The notes beneath the pieces were generated by a model. It saw only the letters and a list, made by a program, of their open reading frames with translations. It was not told where the DNA came from and ran no database searches. A DNA stretch of 64,000 nucleotides from CAZIVP01 sp964542915. Its GTDB lineage: Bacteria > Calditrichota > Calditrichia > Calditrichales > Calditrichaceae. Positions 45,187-53,976 of this stretch are shown piece after piece; position 1 is the stretch's first letter, and each line of letters starts with the position of its first letter. The stretch covers positions 210,979 through 274,978 of the forward strand of contig CAZIVP010000004.1 of assembly GCA_964542915.1 (NCBI GenBank), given 5' to 3'. A program made the position numbers and the translations under genes.

Positions 45187-47508
45187 ATGAGCCATTTCAT
45201 TCGTTGTTTCTTACCCGTTTTTCTGTTTCTCACACTTTATACTATACCCTTTGCCCGTGTTTTTGCGGATAGCGATCCTTCACTATTGAATAAAACCGTC
45301 ACCGTCGAGGGCAAGGTGATCGACTCCGGAACCCACAAACCGTTAGCGGGCGTTAACGTCATTATTTTAAATTCTGCCATGGGTGCATCGACCGATAAGG
45401 ATGGGCATTTTACAATCGATAACGTTCCTCTGGGGCGGATGCGGTTGGTCGCTTCTTACATGGGCTATCAATCCAAACAAAAAACACTGGTTCTTAATGA
45501 AAACGGCATAGACGATATCCGATTCATGCTCGACGAAGATATTATGGAAACCGGAACCATCGTGGTTACCGGTACGGCAACGCCCTATTTATATGAAGAG
45601 GCTCCGGTAAAAACCGAAGTTATTCCGCGCCTGTTAATCGAACAAAACCGTTCCTGTAACCTGAGCGAAGCGTTAACCCTGCAAACCGGTTTGAGAGTCG
45701 AAAACAACTGTCAAAATTGTAATTTCACTCAGGTGCGCATCCTCGGTTTTGACGGCCGTTATTCACAGGTTTTAATTGACGGCGATCCGGTGGTTAGTAC
45801 CCTGGCCGGCGTTTATGCCTTGGAACAATTTCCGCAGGAAATGATCGAGCAAATCGAAATTGTAAAAGGCGGCGGTTCGGCCCTTTACGGCGGCGGAGCT
45901 GTAGCCGGTGCCATCAATTTAAGGACGCGAAAACCTTACCTGAACCAGATTAAAGCCCATTATGATATACAAAACGTGAACGGGGCCATGGATCACCGTA
46001 GCGGCATCATGGCCGAACGCGTCTCTCAGGACGGCCACACCGGCGCCTTTATTTTCGGTTCCATCCGAGAGCGGGATCATTATGATCATAATAAGGACGG
46101 ATTCAGTGAGTTGGGTTTACTGAAGCATACATCCACCGGTATTCATTGGTTTTATCGTCCGTTTTCAACCGGCGAATTCCGTTCTTCCTTCCATCGTATC
46201 ACTGAAGAACGCCGAGGCGGAAATGACTTTGACAGGCCCGAACATGAGGCGGATATTGCAGAATCTGTAAATCATAAACGTTGGGGCGGTAAATTGCGCT
46301 GGAATCAGCGCCTTAACGAATCGTTCAACTATCAGACTTACTACGCTTTTAGTTTACTGGAGCGTCAATCTTATTACGGCGGGCTCTCGGGCAATTCCTA
46401 TACTGACTCTATCGACGCTTTGAAATATTACGGAAACACCGACAATCAAACCCATGTGGCCGGTTTAAAAGGAACCGTGCTCGCAGGTAACCATCAGATT
46501 ACATTTGGCAGCCAGTATTCTGCCGATGAATTGCGCGACGAATCGGTGGAAGATAGTCGTTATCATATTGACAATCTATATACAAATATCGGTATTTACA
46601 TACAGGACGATTTGAAGTTTGGTGATGATCGCTACAATCTGGTATTTGGCGCGCGTCTCGATAAACACTCGCAGCTGGCCCAGCCGGTAATCAGTCCGCG
46701 TCTGAATATCAAATACACGCCGGTTTCGGATTTACATTTCAGAGCATCGTTTACCACGGGATTTAAAGCGCCGCAGACGTTTGATGAAGACCTGCATGTC
46801 GAATCGCTGGGCGGCGACCAGCGCGTCGTACGCAATGCACCCGATTTGCAACCGGAAAAAAGCCGTACCATAAGTGCGGGCATGGAGTTCCAGGGCTATT
46901 ATGGAAATTTCCCGGTTCTATTCGGGATAACCGGTTTTTACAGTGTATTAAGCGATGCTTTTTCAGAAGTTGAACTGTCAAATCCTCAATCCGATCTGAT
47001 TCTTTGGCAACGGGTAAACAGTACCTGCGCGCAAGTCCGAGGCGTCGAGCTCGATTTAGGCTATAAACCGACCAATAATCTTGAATTTCGATCAGGCGTG
47101 ACGTATAAAAGCGGTCGCTATGACGCAAAACAGGAAATTTTTAACAATGTTTATAGCGAGCAATTCTTGCGGACTCCGAATCTGTTCGGATATCTGCGAA
47201 CAATCTGGATCCCGAAAGAATCCTTTACATTTTTAACATCCGTCAAATATACGGGTCACATGTATGTACCCAACGAAGCCGCCAGCACCATCGTCGAAAC
47301 GCAACAATCTTTTGTAGAGCTTGGCGTGAATGGTTCATACCAATTAGCGTTCATCAGACACTTGCAGGGTGAACTGATGTTCGGTGTGAAAAACATAACC
47401 AACGCCTATCAAAACGATCTGCAAAAAGGCGTGGATCGCGATCCCGCTTATGTGTATGGCCCACAATTGCCCCGGCGAATGTATCTGGGAATCGAATTTT
47501 CATTCTGA
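45187..47508 (+). CDS. TonB-dependent outer-membrane receptor
   Basis: A 773-residue receptor. After a signal peptide comes a carboxypeptidase-regulatory-like beta-sandwich (about residues 37-115), then the plug domain (about 125-235; IEIVKGGGSALYGGGAVAGAINL), then the barrel ending in an aromatic residue (LGIEFSF). The plug carries an unusual set of cysteines, Cys157, Cys175 and Cys178, the last two as CQNC. These could bind a metal or form a disulfide. The ligand is unknown. An AAGGAG site precedes the ATG. A hairpin separates it from the downstream sulfur operon, but the shared direction suggests a link. Confidence 0.92.
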   Translation: MSHFIRCFLPVFLFLTLYTIPFARVFADSDPSLLNKTVTVEGKVIDSGTHKPLAGVNVIILNSAMGASTDKDGHFTIDNVPLGRMRLVASYMGYQSKQKTLVLNENGIDDIRFMLDEDIMETGTIVVTGTATPYLYEEAPVKTEVIPRLLIEQNRSCNLSEALTLQTGLRVENNCQNCNFTQVRILGFDGRYSQVLIDGDPVVSTLAGVYALEQFPQEMIEQIEIVKGGGSALYGGGAVAGAINLRTRKPYLNQIKAHYDIQNVNGAMDHRSGIMAERVSQDGHTGAFIFGSIRERDHYDHNKDGFSELGLLKHTSTGIHWFYRPFSTGEFRSSFHRITEERRGGNDFDRPEHEADIAESVNHKRWGGKLRWNQRLNESFNYQTYYAFSLLERQSYYGGLSGNSYTDSIDALKYYGNTDNQTHVAGLKGTVLAGNHQITFGSQYSADELRDESVEDSRYHIDNLYTNIGIYIQDDLKFGDDRYNLVFGARLDKHSQLAQPVISPRLNIKYTPVSDLHFRASFTTGFKAPQTFDEDLHVESLGGDQRVVRNAPDLQPEKSRTISAGMEFQGYYGNFPVLFGITGFYSVLSDAFSEVELSNPQSDLILWQRVNSTCAQVRGVELDLGYKPTNNLEFRSGVTYKSGRYDAKQEIFNNVYSEQFLRTPNLFGYLRTIWIPKESFTFLTSVKYTGHMYVPNEAASTIVETQQSFVELGVNGSYQLAFIRHLQGELMFGVKNITNAYQNDLQKGVDRDPAYVYGPQLPRRMYLGIEFSF

Positions 47509-47525
47509 ATCGTCACTACACTCAT

Positions 47526-47561
47526 ACAGGCATGCGGGCCTTTGAGAACTTGCATGCCTGT
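47526..47561 (+). terminator. Terminator-like hairpin after the TonB receptor gene
   Basis: ACAGGCATGC pairs perfectly with GCATGCCTGT around a 16-base loop, 18 bases after the stop codon, followed by GAATTTT. The T-tract is short, so some read-through into the regulator gene is possible. The remaining 250 bases before 47811 are AT-rich and should hold the promoter of the operon. Confidence 0.65.
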
Positions 47562-47810
47562 GAATTTTAAACAACGGTTTGCCTGCCATTTTTGATCTTT
47601 TTGTAAGGCCCGCCTCCCCCCAATTCTTAATTTTTTAAAAAATAGATACTCCATTTCCGATTTTTGAGAAACGGCTAAACAACTGTAACGGCCGATTCGG
47701 TGCAACTCCATTATTTACAAGACATCTCTCTTGTGAAAAATATGGCATGATCCTTGTTAATCTACATTTTAAAATATAGAATTAAATTTAGTATAAAATA
47801 AAGGTTTGTA

Positions 47811-48266
47811 ATGGAAGACTGGCTGGAAAGAGAAGATGTGTTATTGCCGATCGGCGTTGTGGCCAAAATGTTCGATATCTCGGTGGCCACCCTGCGCCTT
47901 TACGAATCGGAAGGCTTGATCATACCTCAAAAGAGTTCCGGTAAACACCGCAAGTATGATCGGTCGGATTTAAAGCGCATTTCCTGTATTCGTGAGCTCA
48001 TCGAAAAGAAGGGATTGAACATCGCGGGAATCCGAATGATGCTTTCGGCCATTCCCTGCTGGGAAATGAAACCCTGCAATGAAGAAGACCGCAAACATTG
48101 CGACGCCTATTTTACATCGGAAGTACCCTGCTGGATGGTTGAGAACAAAGGCGACGCCTGTAAAAACGAGGATTGCCGCGCCTGCCCGATTTATCAGGAA
48201 TCGGCCACCTGTTCCAACTTAAAAGTGATGCTTAAAACCTACTGGAGGGCAAAATCACATGCCTGA
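47811..48266 (+). CDS. MerR-family regulator with Cys-rich C-terminal domain
   Basis: A 151-residue regulator. Residues about 12-80 are a MerR winged helix (IGVVAKMFDISVATLRLYESEGL, RKYDRSDLKRI). Instead of a short effector loop it has a C-terminal domain of about 70 residues with eight Cys (83, 89, 97, 107, 117, 122, 125, 134), including two Cys-Trp pairs (PCWEMKPC and VPCWMV) and a CRAC motif. This could bind an iron-sulfur cluster, zinc or a sulfur species. The gene overlaps the molybdopterin oxidoreductase gene by eight bases, so it heads the operon and probably autoregulates it in response to sulfur compounds or redox state. Confidence 0.88.
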   Translation: MEDWLEREDVLLPIGVVAKMFDISVATLRLYESEGLIIPQKSSGKHRKYDRSDLKRISCIRELIEKKGLNIAGIRMMLSAIPCWEMKPCNEEDRKHCDAYFTSEVPCWMVENKGDACKNEDCRACPIYQESATCSNLKVMLKTYWRAKSHA

Positions 48267-50484
48267 TTTAAAGCGCAGAGAATTCATCAAAATCGCGGGC
48301 GTAGGTGCCGGGGGTCTGGCGATCGGCGGCAACGTGCTGAATGCTTTTGCGCCCGAAGATGCCTCCGAAAAAGAACAATTGTTGCAATCAAACGCAGGCG
48401 GCGTTGAACGAACGCCTACATACTGCGAGATGTGTTTCTGGAAGTGCGCCGGCTGGGTCTATAAAAAAGACGGAAAACCCTGGAAAATCGTCGGGAATCC
48501 CGACGATCCCAACAGCAACGGTCGCTTTTGCCCCAGGGGAACCGGCGGTATCGGTACCTACACAGATGAAAACCGCTTGAAGACACCGCTGATTCGTGTT
48601 GAGAAAAACGGGAAACAAGTGTTCCGCAAAGCTACCTGGCAGGAGGCCTTCGACCACATCGCCGACAAAATGCAAACCATCAAAGACAAGTACGGCCCGG
48701 AATGTGTGGCGTTGTTCACCCACGGTTCCGGCGGTTCTTATTTCAAAAATTTGTTGCGCGCTTTCGGTTCCAATAATATCGCGGCGCCTTCTTACGCACA
48801 GTGCCGGGGACCGCGTGAAGAAGCCTATATGCTAACGTATGGCGAAGTGGTGGGATCGCCGGAACGAACGGATATCCGCAACAGTAAATGCCTGGTTCTT
48901 ATGGGTTCGCACCTCGGCGAAAATATGCATAACGGTCAGGTGCAGGAATTCAGCGAGGCGGTTGCCAACGGCGCTTCGGTAATCACAGTTGATCCACGGT
49001 TTTCCGTAGCCGCCAGTAAATCCAAATACTGGCTGCCCATCCGTCCCGCTACCGATCTGGCGTTATTGCTGGCCTGGATTCACGTAATCATCGATGAAGC
49101 GCTTTACGATAAAGCTTTCGTGGAACAATACACCTACGGTTTCGATCAGTTAAAGGCCTCCGTCAAAGAAAACACGCCGGAATGGGCTTATCCCATCACG
49201 ACGATCAAACCGCATATCATCCGCGAAACGGCCCGGGAAATGGCTCGTTATGCACCGGCCACGCTGGTGCATCCCGGTCGCCATGTAACCTGGTACGGCG
49301 ATGATACCCAACGCGTGCGCGCCAACGCCATCCTGAATGCACTTTTGGGTTCGTGGGGCAGGCGCGGCGGTTTTTACGTGCCCACCAAAGCCAAAGTCAA
49401 GAAACCGGAAATCCCGGCTTATCCGCCTTACGGTAAAGACTGGCGTGAAGCCTTTCCCGGCAAATATCCGCTGGCGCATCTGGCCATCTCATCGGGCATT
49501 TGCGAGGCAACGATTCCTTCACCGGAGCGCGATTGTTCATTTAAAGGATGGATCGTTTACGGCACGAACCTGCCCATGACGTTGCCGCAACCCGAGCAGA
49601 CTTACGAAGCGATTCAAAATCTGGATCTGCTCGTTGCCGTGGATATTATGCCGTCGGAAATTACCGGCTGGGCGGATGTGGTCTTACCGGAATCCACATA
49701 CCTGGAGCGCTACGACGATTTACGCATCTCCCAGGGACGCGTACCCACGGTAGCATTGCGTGCACCGGCTTTCGAACCGAAATATGACACCAAACCGGCC
49801 TATTGGATGGCGCGGGAGCTTTCCAAAAAACTCGGTCTCGAACGATATTTCCCGCATGCAACCATGGAAGATTATCTGGAGGAACGGCTTAAATCCATTG
49901 GTTCCGGTTTAGAGGAGATGAAAGAGCTCGGCGTAAAACGCATGGAAAACAAATACAGCCTTTACTTTCTCAACGGCGAAGATTTTCAGTTCAATACGCC
50001 GAGCGGTAAAATCGAATTGTATTCTACCATGATGGCGGACGCAGGTTTCGACGCCATCCCACGTTATAAACATCACGAAGAGCCGCCCGAAGGTTATTAC
50101 CGCTTGCTTTACGGCCGCGCCCCTATGCACACGTTCGGCCGTACCACCAATAATCCGTTACTGTACGATTTAATGGATGAGAATCAGGTATGGATCAATC
50201 GCAAAGTGGCCAAGCTCTGGGGCATCCAAGACGGCAGCTACATCATACTCGAGAATCAGGACGGCGTGCGCTCCAATCGCGTGAAAGCGCGGGTAACGGA
50301 GCGTATTCGCCACGATTCCGTCTATATGGTACACGGTTTCGGGCATAGCGATAAACGCCTTACACGCGCTTACAAAAAAGGCGCGGACGACAATAAATTG
50401 ATAACCAAAGTACACATTGATCCCGTAATGGGCGGTACAGGCATGCGCGGCAACTTTGTTACATTCAGAAGGGAGGACGTGTAA
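48259..50484 (+). CDS. Tat-exported molybdopterin oxidoreductase (PsrA/PhsA-like)
   Basis: A 741-residue catalytic subunit of the DMSO-reductase superfamily. It has a Tat signal (KRREFIK, residues 5-11), an iron-sulfur motif Cys56-x2-Cys59-x3-Cys63-x27-Cys91, and a probable molybdenum-ligand Cys182 in SYAQCRG, encoded by TGC rather than a selenocysteine codon. The C-terminal MopB domain is complete, ending near GMRGNFVTFRRED. Length and motifs match polysulfide and thiosulfate reductases. With the ferredoxin and NrfD subunits that follow, it would form a membrane-bound periplasmic complex. Arsenate or tetrathionate as substrate cannot be fully excluded. The downstream sulfur genes favour polysulfide or thiosulfate. 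Confidence 0.9.
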   Translation: MPDLKRREFIKIAGVGAGGLAIGGNVLNAFAPEDASEKEQLLQSNAGGVERTPTYCEMCFWKCAGWVYKKDGKPWKIVGNPDDPNSNGRFCPRGTGGIGTYTDENRLKTPLIRVEKNGKQVFRKATWQEAFDHIADKMQTIKDKYGPECVALFTHGSGGSYFKNLLRAFGSNNIAAPSYAQCRGPREEAYMLTYGEVVGSPERTDIRNSKCLVLMGSHLGENMHNGQVQEFSEAVANGASVITVDPRFSVAASKSKYWLPIRPATDLALLLAWIHVIIDEALYDKAFVEQYTYGFDQLKASVKENTPEWAYPITTIKPHIIRETAREMARYAPATLVHPGRHVTWYGDDTQRVRANAILNALLGSWGRRGGFYVPTKAKVKKPEIPAYPPYGKDWREAFPGKYPLAHLAISSGICEATIPSPERDCSFKGWIVYGTNLPMTLPQPEQTYEAIQNLDLLVAVDIMPSEITGWADVVLPESTYLERYDDLRISQGRVPTVALRAPAFEPKYDTKPAYWMARELSKKLGLERYFPHATMEDYLEERLKSIGSGLEEMKELGVKRMENKYSLYFLNGEDFQFNTPSGKIELYSTMMADAGFDAIPRYKHHEEPPEGYYRLLYGRAPMHTFGRTTNNPLLYDLMDENQVWINRKVAKLWGIQDGSYIILENQDGVRSNRVKARVTERIRHDSVYMVHGFGHSDKRLTRAYKKGADDNKLITKVHIDPVMGGTGMRGNFVTFRREDV

Positions 50485-51020
50485 TGGCTCGATATGGAAT
50501 GGCAATCGATACCAAACGTTGTGTGGGATGCGCCGATTGTGTAGTCGCCTGCCAAACCGAAAACAACGTGCCCGTCGGTTATTGCCGCGACTGGATCGTT
50601 CAGGAAACCACCGGAAGCTATCCTGATCTGTATCTGGAGATTCGCTCTGAGCGGTGTAATCACTGTTCCGATGCGCCCTGTGTACGCAGCTGCCCCACCA
50701 GCGCCAGTCATTACGGTGAAGGCGGCATTGTGCTGGTAGACCATGATGAGTGCATCGGCTGTAAAGCCTGTATTGCTTCCTGCCCATACGACGCCCGTTT
50801 TGTGCATCCCGAGGGCTATGTGGACAAATGCACCTTCTGCATCCATCGGGTTCAAGAAGACAAAGATCCTGCATGCGTCGAGGTGTGCCCAACCCATGCC
50901 ATGATATTCGGCGATCTCGACGACGAACGCAGCGAAATCAATGAGGCCATACGCAGCCGTAAACACAAGACGCTGATTCCCGAAGCGGGCACCGAACCCA
51001 ACATTTTTTATCTATTGTAA
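50484..51020 (+). CDS. Four-cluster ferredoxin subunit (PsrB-like)
   Basis: A 178-residue electron-transfer subunit with sixteen ligand cysteines in four groups: RCVGCADCVVAC, RCNHCSDAPCVRSCP, ECIGCKACIASCP and KCTFCIHRVQEDKDPACVEVCP. They bind four [4Fe-4S] clusters, as in PsrB, PhsB and DmsB. It relays electrons between the quinol-binding membrane subunit and the molybdenum subunit. There is no signal peptide, so it is probably exported together with the Tat-bearing partner. The ATG overlaps the previous stop (TAATG). Confidence 0.93.
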   Translation: MARYGMAIDTKRCVGCADCVVACQTENNVPVGYCRDWIVQETTGSYPDLYLEIRSERCNHCSDAPCVRSCPTSASHYGEGGIVLVDHDECIGCKACIASCPYDARFVHPEGYVDKCTFCIHRVQEDKDPACVEVCPTHAMIFGDLDDERSEINEAIRSRKHKTLIPEAGTEPNIFYLL

Positions 51021-51063
51021 ACGGATTGCAAACGGTACAACTGTATTAATTGGAGTTGAAACC

Positions 51064-52017
51064 ATGAAAGAAATAACCATTACATCCGGCCGCATGAATC
51101 CGGGCATCGATCCGGTGTTACACGCCTGGGGCTGGGAGATTCCTCTCTATTTGTTTCTCGGCGGGCTGGTGGCCGGCATTCTTCTTTTCTCATCGCTTAT
51201 TTACCTTCGCGGTAAGAGCGCATATTACGTTACTGCTGTAAAAAAGGCGCCGTTACTCGCCCCGCCTCTTCTGGCCATCGGATTATTGGCGCTACTATTG
51301 GATTTAACGCACAAACTCTACTTTTGGCGGCTGTACACGACCATCCGACTGGAGTCGCCCATGTCCTGGGGCGCCTGGACGTTAATGGTCATCTTCCCGT
51401 TGAGCGTACTCTGGTCGGCCTCCTGGCTGCGCGACATTGCGCCGCAAACGTATTTCAACAAGGCGTGGATACAACGCTTATTATCGATACTGGAATCCTA
51501 TCGGAAATGGCTGGCCTGGTCGTTGATCTTTCTCAGTATTATCCTCGGCATGTACACGGGCATTCTTTTGTCTGCCTTTAACGCCCGGCCGTTTTGGAAT
51601 ACTTCGATTCTCGGACCGCTCTTTCTGGTTTCGGGGCTTTCAACCGGCGCGGCGGTGATCATACTTATGTCCCGTTCCGGCGAAGAACGGACGCTGTTCA
51701 GCAAAATTGATATGGCATTGATTGCCACTGAAATCTTTCTCATTATCCATCTCTTTATGGGGTTCCTCGCCAGTACGGAAGTCCATATCCAGGCCGCACA
51801 GTTATTTCTTGGAGGACCGTACACGGCTGTATTCTGGACGTTTGTATTCGCACTGGGCCTGGTATTTCCGTTGCTAACCGAATGGCTGGAGCTGCGCGGT
51901 TACCATGTGCCGGCCAGGGTTCCCGCCTTACTTGTGTTAATGGGCGGATTGGTCATGCGGTTTATCATTGTGGATGCCGGACAATCGTCGCGGTGGTTGT
52001 ACCGCTTTATGCAATAA
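51064..52017 (+). CDS. NrfD/PsrC-family membrane subunit
   Basis: A 317-residue protein with eight predicted transmembrane helices, the quinol-oxidising anchor of complex iron-sulfur molybdoenzymes. WGWEIPLYLFLGGLVAGILLF in the first helix is the NrfD signature. MSWGAWTLMVIFPLSVLW and FLGGPYTAVFWTFVFALGLVFP follow. It completes a PsrABC-type complex and starts 43 bases after the ferredoxin gene. Confidence 0.92.
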   Translation: MKEITITSGRMNPGIDPVLHAWGWEIPLYLFLGGLVAGILLFSSLIYLRGKSAYYVTAVKKAPLLAPPLLAIGLLALLLDLTHKLYFWRLYTTIRLESPMSWGAWTLMVIFPLSVLWSASWLRDIAPQTYFNKAWIQRLLSILESYRKWLAWSLIFLSIILGMYTGILLSAFNARPFWNTSILGPLFLVSGLSTGAAVIILMSRSGEERTLFSKIDMALIATEIFLIIHLFMGFLASTEVHIQAAQLFLGGPYTAVFWTFVFALGLVFPLLTEWLELRGYHVPARVPALLVLMGGLVMRFIIVDAGQSSRWLYRFMQ

Positions 52018-52105
52018 GCATAACGGAGCGTAAAATTGTGCAAAATACGTTCAGAGAAACGGCAAAACGAAAATTGAAAAAAAATTAACAACTCGAGGAG
52101 CAACA

Positions 52106-52612
52106 ATGAAACAAGAACAAAAATACTGGTCGCCCTATGTAGCGGGCATCGGTTTGGGGCTGACGTTGCTGCTGGCCTTTGTGCTCGTGGGCCGCGGCCT
52201 GGGCGCCTCCGGCGCCATGATGCGTTTGGATGTCTGGTTTATGAATCTGTTCGCGGCAGACCATGCGACTTCCAACCCGTATTTCAGTCGTTATGCCGAA
52301 AGCCCTTTATCCAACTGGTTGATATTTGAGATCATCGGCGTTATGATCGGCGGTTTTTTGTCCGGCGTACTGGCCGGTCGCATTAAAAAGGGTATTGGCA
52401 AAGGCGAACGTATTTCCAATCGCGGCCGTCTGATTCTGGCTTTTATCGGCGGCGGTATCGTCGGATTTGCCGCGCGTCTGGCCCGCGGCTGCACCAGCGG
52501 GCTGGCGTTGACCGGCGGCGCCACCCTGGCGCTGGGCGGTTGGGTGTTCATGTTCTCGATTTTCGCCGGCGCTTATGCCACAGCCTATTTTGTGCGCAGA
52601 CAGTGGATTTGA
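52106..52612 (+). CDS. YeeE/YedE half-transporter 1
   Basis: A 168-residue membrane protein, half the size of full YeeE/TsuA proteins. It ends with the conserved segment RLARGCTSGLALTGG (Cys129) inside a glycine-rich membrane helix. In TsuA, equivalent Cys residues line the path for thiosulfate. It probably pairs with the second half encoded 70 bases downstream to import thiosulfate or another sulfur compound across the inner membrane. Confidence 0.87.
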   Translation: MKQEQKYWSPYVAGIGLGLTLLLAFVLVGRGLGASGAMMRLDVWFMNLFAADHATSNPYFSRYAESPLSNWLIFEIIGVMIGGFLSGVLAGRIKKGIGKGERISNRGRLILAFIGGGIVGFAARLARGCTSGLALTGGATLALGGWVFMFSIFAGAYATAYFVRRQWI

Positions 52613-52682
52613 GCCGCGCCGGTTTATCAACTCGTAACTCTTTGAAATCAAGATAACAAAATCAGTTATAAGGAGAGATTTT

Positions 52683-53276
52683 ATGGCGCCCTTTTATAAA
52701 TTCGGTTTTTTCGGCGAACAGACCAGCTTTATCATTGCTCTGCTTATCGGCGTCAGTTTCGGTTTCTGGCTGGAACGAGCAGGTTTCGGCAATAGCCGTA
52801 AACTGGCGTTGCAATTTTATTTCGAAGATATGACCGTCCTGAAGGTGATGTTTACCGCTATCGTCGTTTCGATGTTAGGTCTGATGTATTTGACCTTGTT
52901 TGGATGGATCGATATCAGTAAAGTGTATCTCAATCCAACGTTTATAGGCGCGCAAGCCGTCGGCGGCCTGATCTTTGGTATCGGATTCGCCATCGGCGGA
53001 TATTGTCCCGGCACCGCCGTTGTAGGGGCGGTAACGGGTAAAACGGACGCTTATATCTATATTCTCGGCGCTTTGTTCGGGATGTTCGTTTTCGGCGAGG
53101 TGTTTCCGTTGATCGAAGGTTTGTTTTATGCCGGTGAAATGGGCCAGGTTCGTCTTACAGATTATTTCGATGTGTCCACCGGCCTGTTGGGCCTGCTGGT
53201 TATTTTGTTGGCCATCGCCATGTTTTACGGCGGGGAGTGGCTGGAACGCACATTTCGAAAGGAGGCCGCCAGATGA
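52683..53276 (+). CDS. YeeE/YedE half-transporter 2
   Basis: A 197-residue membrane protein with about five or six helices. It has the family motifs FWLERAGFGNSRKL near the N-terminus and IGGYCPGTAVVGAVTGK with Cys108. It matches the other half of YeeE/TsuA and thus complements the preceding protein. Its stop overlaps the start of the rhodanese-fold gene (ATGA), which implies a close functional link between transport and sulfur handling. Confidence 0.88.
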   Translation: MAPFYKFGFFGEQTSFIIALLIGVSFGFWLERAGFGNSRKLALQFYFEDMTVLKVMFTAIVVSMLGLMYLTLFGWIDISKVYLNPTFIGAQAVGGLIFGIGFAIGGYCPGTAVVGAVTGKTDAYIYILGALFGMFVFGEVFPLIEGLFYAGEMGQVRLTDYFDVSTGLLGLLVILLAIAMFYGGEWLERTFRKEAAR

Positions 53277-53902
53277 ACCTGAGTAAGAAAACTGCCGGAT
53301 TCTCGCTTCTGCTGGTTTTGGGCGTGATTATAGCCCTTGCACCGGTCGATAAAATGGCGGACCAAAACCTGACCACCGATCAACTGTTACAGGAATGGAC
53401 AAGTGCCGAACCGTATATCCATGCCGACCGCTTAGCGCACTGGATCATCAATGATGATCCCGGCTTCCAGGTAATCGATTTGCGACCGGCGGAAGATTAC
53501 AAACAATACCATATTCCCGGGAATCAACATGTTCCGTTTAATGCCTTGCAAGAAGCTGATCTGCAATCGATGATTGATCCTTATAAAATCAAAATTCTGG
53601 TATCCAACGGCAATACCCGCGCTTCGCAAGCCTGGCTTCTTCTGCGCCGGATGGGATATGAAAACCTTTATGTTCTGAAAGGCGGTATGAACTATTGGGT
53701 GGATGTATTCAACAGCCCCGAAAAACCCGGCATGGCGGCGGCGGACGATGAAATTTTTAAATATCAGTTTCGCAAATCGGCGGGCGCTGTCATGATGGGA
53801 CGATCGGCGGTAAAAGAAATTGAAAAAGAGGTCGAAGAACCGGAGCGTCCGGTGAAACGCATCCGCCGCCCCAGGAAGAAAGGATTTGACGAAGGGTGTT
53901 AA
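53273..53902 (+). CDS. Membrane-anchored rhodanese-fold protein with Ser at the catalytic Cys position
   Basis: A 209-residue protein: an N-terminal transmembrane or signal segment (about 7-24), a rhodanese domain (about 50-150; VIDLRPAEDYKQYHIPG, then MGYENLYVLKGGMNYW), and a basic, flexible C-terminal tail (about 175-209). The active-site loop, normally beginning with the catalytic Cys, reads LVSNGNTRA with Ser111. The only Cys in the protein is the very last residue, 209, after a Lys/Arg-rich stretch. It probably does not act as a classical sulfurtransferase. The terminal Cys on a flexible arm recalls DsrC-type sulfur carriers. The start at 53273 follows AAGGAGG and overlaps the transporter stop. 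Confidence 0.83.
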   Translation: MNLSKKTAGFSLLLVLGVIIALAPVDKMADQNLTTDQLLQEWTSAEPYIHADRLAHWIINDDPGFQVIDLRPAEDYKQYHIPGNQHVPFNALQEADLQSMIDPYKIKILVSNGNTRASQAWLLLRRMGYENLYVLKGGMNYWVDVFNSPEKPGMAAADDEIFKYQFRKSAGAVMMGRSAVKEIEKEVEEPERPVKRIRRPRKKGFDEGC

Positions 53903-53923
53903 CGGCGAAGGAATGCTGTTACC

Positions 53924-53976
53924 AAAGCCGATGCGACGCCGTCGCCTCCCCCTACGGCATTGCCATCGGCTTTTTA
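53924..53976 (+). terminator. Strong terminator ending the sulfur operon
   Basis: AAAGCCGATG at 53924-53933 pairs with CATCGGCTTT, and the inner GCCGT with ACGGC, giving a long hairpin with small internal mismatches, followed by TTTTT. It lies 22 bases after the rhodanese-fold gene and marks the 3' end of the operon begun at 47811. Confidence 0.88.

Noticed and set aside
48259..50484. Selenocysteine in the molybdoenzyme active site
   Set aside because: The ligand position (residue 182) is encoded by TGC, and no in-frame TGA interrupts the gene despite selA being in the window.
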